From positions 5,939,107 through 6,003,106 of the forward strand of contig OX638329.1 of NCBI GenBank assembly GCA_951812755.1: 64,000 nt of DNA, written 5' to 3'. Made by a program: the position numbers and the translations under genes. Position 1 is the first letter of the stretch, and each line of letters begins with the position of its first letter. Positions 61,251-64,000 of the stretch are shown here, piece by piece. The notes under the pieces are model-generated. The model saw nothing but the letters and a program-made list of their open reading frames with translations, was not told the origin of the DNA and did not search any database. The stretch is from an uncultured Latescibacterota bacterium (GTDB lineage: Bacteria > Latescibacterota > UBA2968).

Positions 61251-61268
61251 AGGTCGTGGGTGAAAAGC

Positions 61269-61282
61269 GTGCAGAATTGCAC
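61269..61282. promoter_or_regulatory. Palindromic enhancer site 1 for cas6
   Basis: GTGCAGAATTGCAC, a perfect-arm palindrome (GTGCA-N4-TGCAC), 19 bp upstream of a second copy. Candidate binding site of the Fis-type domain of the activator encoded directly upstream. Confidence 0.7.
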
Positions 61283-61287
61283 ATCGC

Positions 61288-61301
61288 GTGCGAAAATGCA
61301 C
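61288..61301. promoter_or_regulatory. Palindromic enhancer site 2 for cas6
   Basis: GTGCGAAAATGCAC, one mismatch in one arm relative to GTGCA-N4-TGCAC. Nineteen bp from site 1 (about two helical turns), so both sites lie on the same DNA face. Confidence 0.65.
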
Positions 61302-61358
61302 ACTGGTCCGACATACTGGTATAGTAGTGGTTTTCTCGTTTTTTTATTTACCAAACGT

Positions 61359-61372
61359 GTGTATATTTGCAC
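61359..61372. promoter_or_regulatory. Palindromic enhancer site 3 for cas6
   Basis: GTGTATATTTGCAC, the third copy, about 100 bp before the sigma-54 promoter. One arm has a mismatch. Confidence 0.6.
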
Positions 61373-61469
61373 GATTGAACATATTGTTGTCTATTTCCTA
61401 TATCGAAAAAATATCACACAACCTATTGTTTTTTTGATCTCTGAGGAAATTCGGAGATTTTTTTGTGTT

Positions 61470-61485
61470 TGGCACGCAACTTGCA
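61470..61485 (+). promoter_or_regulatory. Sigma-54 promoter of cas6
   Basis: TGGCACGCAACTTGCA: matches the TGGCAC-N5-TTGCA consensus. The -24 GG (61471-61472) and -12 GC (61483-61484) are exactly 10 nt apart. Predicted transcription start is about 61496 and the cas6 ATG is at 61533. Palindromic sites lie 100-200 bp upstream, as for enhancer-dependent promoters. Confidence 0.85.
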
Positions 61486-61532
61486 TATATAATGAGTGCT
61501 ATCGCAAAAATCCAGATACGAAGGAGATATCG

Positions 61533-62468
61533 ATGTTTGATCTGAAATTCGCGTATATGCGCCTCCATTTCAAAGCGCGGGACCATCTGCGCCTGCCACC
61601 CTATAAAGGCTCCACATTCCGCGGGGCTTTTGGCGTGGCATTTAAGCGCGCGGTCTGTATTGTGCAACACGGGGAATGCGAGCGGTGTCTGGTTCGGACG
61701 CAATGTGTGTATCCATACGTATTTGACACACCAGTGGAAAATGCACAGGGCATATTTCGTGGGTATCAAGAGGCACCACATCCCTATTTGATCGAACCCC
61801 CGCTGGAAACAAAAACCGATTACGCGCCGGGCGACGAATTTGCCATTGGCCTGACCCTGATAGGCCGCGCACTGAATTACATGCCATATTTCATCTACAC
61901 ATTCCAGCGCATGGGAGACACGGGTATTGGACGCGGACGCGGCAAATGCGACCTCATTTCGGGCGAAGCATTGCACGCGGATGGAACCTGGCAAGCAGTG
62001 TACGACGGAGCGAGCGAAATGTTACAACAAGACGTGCCCCATTTGATCGCGCAGGATCTGATGCACAAAGAGATAGGATCCCTGATTCGACTCTCATTTG
62101 TCACGCCAACGCAACTCAAAGCAGACCGGGTATTACAACGGGGACTGGATTTCCCCGTGCTCATACGCGGCCTATTGCGGCGGTATTCTGCATTGTCCGC
62201 ATTTCACGGAGACGGACCACCAGATATAAATTATGCTGACTATATCGCACAAGCAGAAAATATTCAAACCACATCTCACAACTTGACCTGGCGCACATGG
62301 GAGCGGTATTCAAACCGCAAGAACCGACGCATGAGCGTGAGCGGTTTTACAGGGGACGTGGTCTTTGAAGGCGATATGACACAATTCCACCCACTACTTG
62401 CCCTGGGCGTGCCGATGCACGTGGGCAAATGGACCAGCTTTGGGATGGGGCAATACGCTTTGGATTGA
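61533..62468 (+). CDS. cas6: CRISPR precrRNA-processing endoribonuclease Cas6
   Basis: 311 aa from ATG 61533 (AAGGAG 6 nt upstream). LPPYKGSTFRGAFGVAFKRA (about 20-39) is the conserved opening of the pfam10040-type Cas6; a Cys cluster CERCLVRTQCVYPYVFDT (about 50-67) follows, and the C-terminal glycine-rich loop GVPMHVGKWTSFGMGQY (about 292-308) is the RAMP-type G-rich motif. The protein cuts pre-crRNA into repeat-spacer units for type III complexes. The gene follows the sigma-54 activator and is preceded by a sigma-54 promoter, so expression is probably inducible. Confidence 0.88.
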   Translation: MFDLKFAYMRLHFKARDHLRLPPYKGSTFRGAFGVAFKRAVCIVQHGECERCLVRTQCVYPYVFDTPVENAQGIFRGYQEAPHPYLIEPPLETKTDYAPGDEFAIGLTLIGRALNYMPYFIYTFQRMGDTGIGRGRGKCDLISGEALHADGTWQAVYDGASEMLQQDVPHLIAQDLMHKEIGSLIRLSFVTPTQLKADRVLQRGLDFPVLIRGLLRRYSALSAFHGDGPPDINYADYIAQAENIQTTSHNLTWRTWERYSNRKNRRMSVSGFTGDVVFEGDMTQFHPLLALGVPMHVGKWTSFGMGQYALD

Positions 62469-62478
62469 GGCGGTCCAT

Positions 62479-62492
62479 GGGCAAATTTGCAC
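62479..62492. promoter_or_regulatory. Palindromic enhancer site 1 for the DUF1232 gene
   Basis: GGGCAAATTTGCAC, one arm with two differences from GTGCA-N4-TGCAC. Located 10 bp after the cas6 stop. Confidence 0.6.
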
Positions 62493-62498
62493 GGCATC

Positions 62499-62512
62499 GT
62501 GCAGAACTGCAC
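62499..62512. promoter_or_regulatory. Palindromic enhancer site 2 for the DUF1232 gene
   Basis: GTGCAGAACTGCAC, a perfect-arm copy, 20 bp from site 1. The following ~100 bp (ACGCTTGAACATGT...) are alignable with the DNA between the cas6 enhancer sites and promoter (ACGATTGAACATAT...). Confidence 0.7.
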
Positions 62513-62611
62513 GCTTGAACATGTCAGTGTCCATTTGACTTCAGAAAAATATATCGTATAACATATTGATTTTATGTAAATTAAAAAATAAATTTGAATT
62601 TTCCTCCACTT

Positions 62612-62627
62612 TGGCACGCGGATTGCA
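62612..62627 (+). promoter_or_regulatory. Sigma-54 promoter of the DUF1232 gene
   Basis: TGGCACGCGGATTGCA: same -24 box as the cas6 promoter, GG at 62613-62614 and GC at 62625-62626 with 10 nt between. Predicted start about 62638; ATG at 62693. The strong similarity of both promoters and of their upstream sites supports control by one activator. Confidence 0.85.
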
Positions 62628-62692
62628 TAAGTAAGAGATGTTCGCAAAAAAGTTTTCGTAAATCCGCAGTAAAAACCGAATGGAGGAACAAC

Positions 62693-63043
62693 ATGAACAA
62701 TCGAAACAAGCAGGGGTATGGGAAATATTATTCTCAGGACAGCTTCTGGAAGAAATTGCTCAAATTCGCACGCAACGCGGGGCGGGAAGTCGTCGAGAAT
62801 GCCCTGTCACTTTACTACACCGCGCAGGCTCCTGACACACCGGCCTGGGCCAAAACGGTCATCACCGGGGCACTGGGATACTTTATTCTTCCGGCCGATG
62901 CAATTCCCGACCTGATCCCTGCCGTCGGTTACGGCGATGATCTGGGTGCGCTGGTCGCTGCACTCGCAGCCGTGGCGGCCCATGTGACGCCGGAGATCAA
63001 AGCCCGCGCAAAAGAAAAAGCCGCCGAGTGGTTTGGTGAGTGA
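62693..63043 (+). CDS. DUF1232 (YkvA-like) small membrane protein
   Basis: 116 aa (ATG with TGGAGGAAC upstream). The DUF1232 signature is TPAWAKTVITGALGYFILPA then DAIPDLIPAVGYGDDLGALV (about residues 44-88), with P-x-D-x-I-P-D and G-Y-x-D-D. The family forms two membrane-inserted hydrophobic helices; here the second helix is rich in Ala/Val (VAALAAVAAHV). A basic N-terminal region with Tyr/Lys and an amphipathic end (IKARAKEKAAEWF) lie outside. Its sigma-54 promoter and palindromes match those of cas6, so it is probably a co-regulated part of the CRISPR response. Its role is unknown. Confidence 0.85.
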   Translation: MNNRNKQGYGKYYSQDSFWKKLLKFARNAGREVVENALSLYYTAQAPDTPAWAKTVITGALGYFILPADAIPDLIPAVGYGDDLGALVAALAAVAAHVTPEIKARAKEKAAEWFGE

Positions 63044-63455
63044 AGTGCAATCCGCAGAATGAAGGCGCGTAATTCGAGCATGAACGCAGAAAAAACGCGA
63101 GTAATTTGAGCGTTTTACGCAGATAAAAAAGAAGGACTGCGGTTTGGGTGAGCTGACTGCTGAATGCTAAGCGTGTGAAGTGTGAAGTATGAAGGAAGAA
63201 ACGGTCACAGTCCAGACCCGTTCAGAGAGAAAGAGATGAACCGCGTACCCTATTACGCCATTTTTATATTGTACCTTGTGCAATTCAGGGCATTAGGTCC
63301 GCGTCAGTTGCTCGGTTTCTGAAGATGGATTGATCCTTCGGCACTATGGACATAAAAATGTCGTGTACGAAAATCCATAAAAGGATAGAAAGACAATGGA
63401 TTACCCACACATTATCATATTCTTATCGCTATAAACAAAGGAGGTCTTCGCATCA
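63044..63455 (+). other. Spacer before the Cas10 gene, with repeat debris
   Basis: Contains GTAATTCGAGCATGA-type repeat (about 63066-63085, also near 3061) and GCAGAT copies. No sigma-54 promoter is seen here. An AAAGGAGG Shine-Dalgarno sits at 63438-63445 before the Cas10 ATG. Confidence 0.5.
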
Positions 63456-64000
63456 TGGCCTGCGAATCGTTTGTCATCGTAATTGATACCCCTTCTATCA
63501 AGAGGTATGTATTTGGTACCGACCCCTTAAATGAGATACGAGGTGCAAGCGCACGTTTAGATTGGCTAAATCGAGTCAAAATGGAAGAACTTTTGTGCGA
63601 ACATCTCAGTAAGGCAGATGTAAAATCGATTTACGCCAATGGTGGTTCGGCACAGTTTTTAGTGCATGAGAGTGACAACCCCACTGTGAATATGGCCTGT
63701 ACAAATATGGTTCGGTATATCCGCAATCAAACGGGTGGCGAAGTCCGGGTCGTTTATGGCATCGCACCGCTCAAAGACGAAGCTTCCTATCAAGAGGCGG
63801 TGCGTAGGGCGCATTTTCAGTTGCGCTGTCAACGCGAATTTGGGACCAGCTATCGTAGTGCGTCTTTAATACCGACCATGATGGAATGTCAATCAGCCTC
63901 GCATCTGCCCGCGGTTCATATTGTGAATCGAGGCACAGATGGTATAGGCATGTTATCTAAGGCGAGTTACCAAAAGGAACTGCGGGGGCATGAGGCCCGC
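63456..64000 (+). CDS. cas10: Cas10/Cmr2-like CRISPR type III large subunit, N-terminal part (runs off window)
   Basis: At least 181 aa from ATG 63456 (AAAGGAGG 10 nt upstream). FGTDPLNEIRGASARLDWLN (about residues 20-39) is the typical start of the Cas10 palm/GGDEF-like region (F-x-T-x-x-L-x-E-I-R-G-A-S), then VKSIYANGGSAQFLV (about 55-69), a GG-containing strand. Cas10 makes cyclic oligoadenylates in type III systems upon target RNA binding. No HD nuclease domain precedes the palm, so DNA cleavage is probably absent from this chain, or HD is separate. The catalytic GGDD motif is outside the window. Confidence 0.75.

Noticed and set aside
63330..63360. TTCGGCACTATGGACAT before the Cas10 gene as a third sigma-54 promoter
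   Set aside because: GGCAC is present but there is no TTGC/GC at the right 10-nt spacing, and no paired palindromes lie upstream; only a single GTGCA half-site near 63278.

Overview
The window is about 64 kb of bacterial chromosome with no rRNA or tRNA gene that I can see. The gene content (sulfatases with a formylglycine-generating-enzyme homologue, GH2 glycosidase, esterase, rhamnulokinase, mandelate-racemase and Gfo/Idh/MocA enzymes, dockerin/cadherin giant secreted proteins) plus a high load of short dispersed repeats suggests an uncultivated carbohydrate-degrading bacterium of the Poribacteria/Latescibacterota/planctomycete-like kind. That taxonomic call is inference from gene content only.

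Layout. 1-4 kb: start of a citrate synthase gene (minus strand), a spermidine-synthase-like methyltransferase, a HAD hydrolase, a galactonate-dehydratase-type enolase and an SDR dehydrogenase. 4.3-7.2 kb: a tight three-gene operon with overlapping start/stop codons encoding an ABC/OLD-type ATPase (DUF3696), a PIN-like nuclease and an ATP-dependent RNA ligase; this looks like an undescribed RNA cleavage/repair defence module. 7.4-15.5 kb: phosphodiesterase, small proteins, antitoxin remnants, an FGE-like lipoprotein, an acetyltransferase, SDR and TIM-barrel enzymes and a sulfatase. 15.67-17.09 kb: a complete insertion sequence with 6-bp target duplications. 17.2-32.5 kb: two giant secreted multidomain proteins (1530 and 3036 aa) that share a ~3 kb near-identical 5' half, including the upstream region, but end in different enzymes (glucose/sorbosone dehydrogenase-like versus leishmanolysin-like protease), followed by a small dockerin protein. 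32.5-48.5 kb: catabolic genes, a toxin/antitoxin-like pair, a single-chain BsuBI/PstI-type restriction-modification enzyme, and a rhamnulokinase operon. 48.6-59.3 kb: an unstable area with duplicated, truncated and internally deleted copies of a Tat-exported dimethylformamidase-like gene, an alpha/beta hydrolase and a beta-lactamase-like gene, plus a 195-bp MITE related to the 15.7-kb IS.

59.5-64 kb is the most interesting part: a type III CRISPR-Cas region. An NE0113-family CARF-like (cyclic-oligoadenylate sensor-type) domain is fused to a sigma-54 AAA+ activator domain and a Fis-type DNA-binding domain. Directly downstream, cas6 and a DUF1232 (YkvA-like) membrane protein gene are each preceded by a near-perfect sigma-54 promoter (TGGCACG-N4-TTGCA) and by clusters of the palindrome GTGCA-N4-TGCAC, the expected enhancer sites. 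A Cas10-like gene with its own strong Shine-Dalgarno begins at 63456 and runs off the window. Together this suggests that type III second-messenger signalling is wired to sigma-54 transcription of crRNA processing and a membrane protein. The link to the messenger and to the promoters is inference; the domain order, promoters and palindromes are read directly from the sequence.
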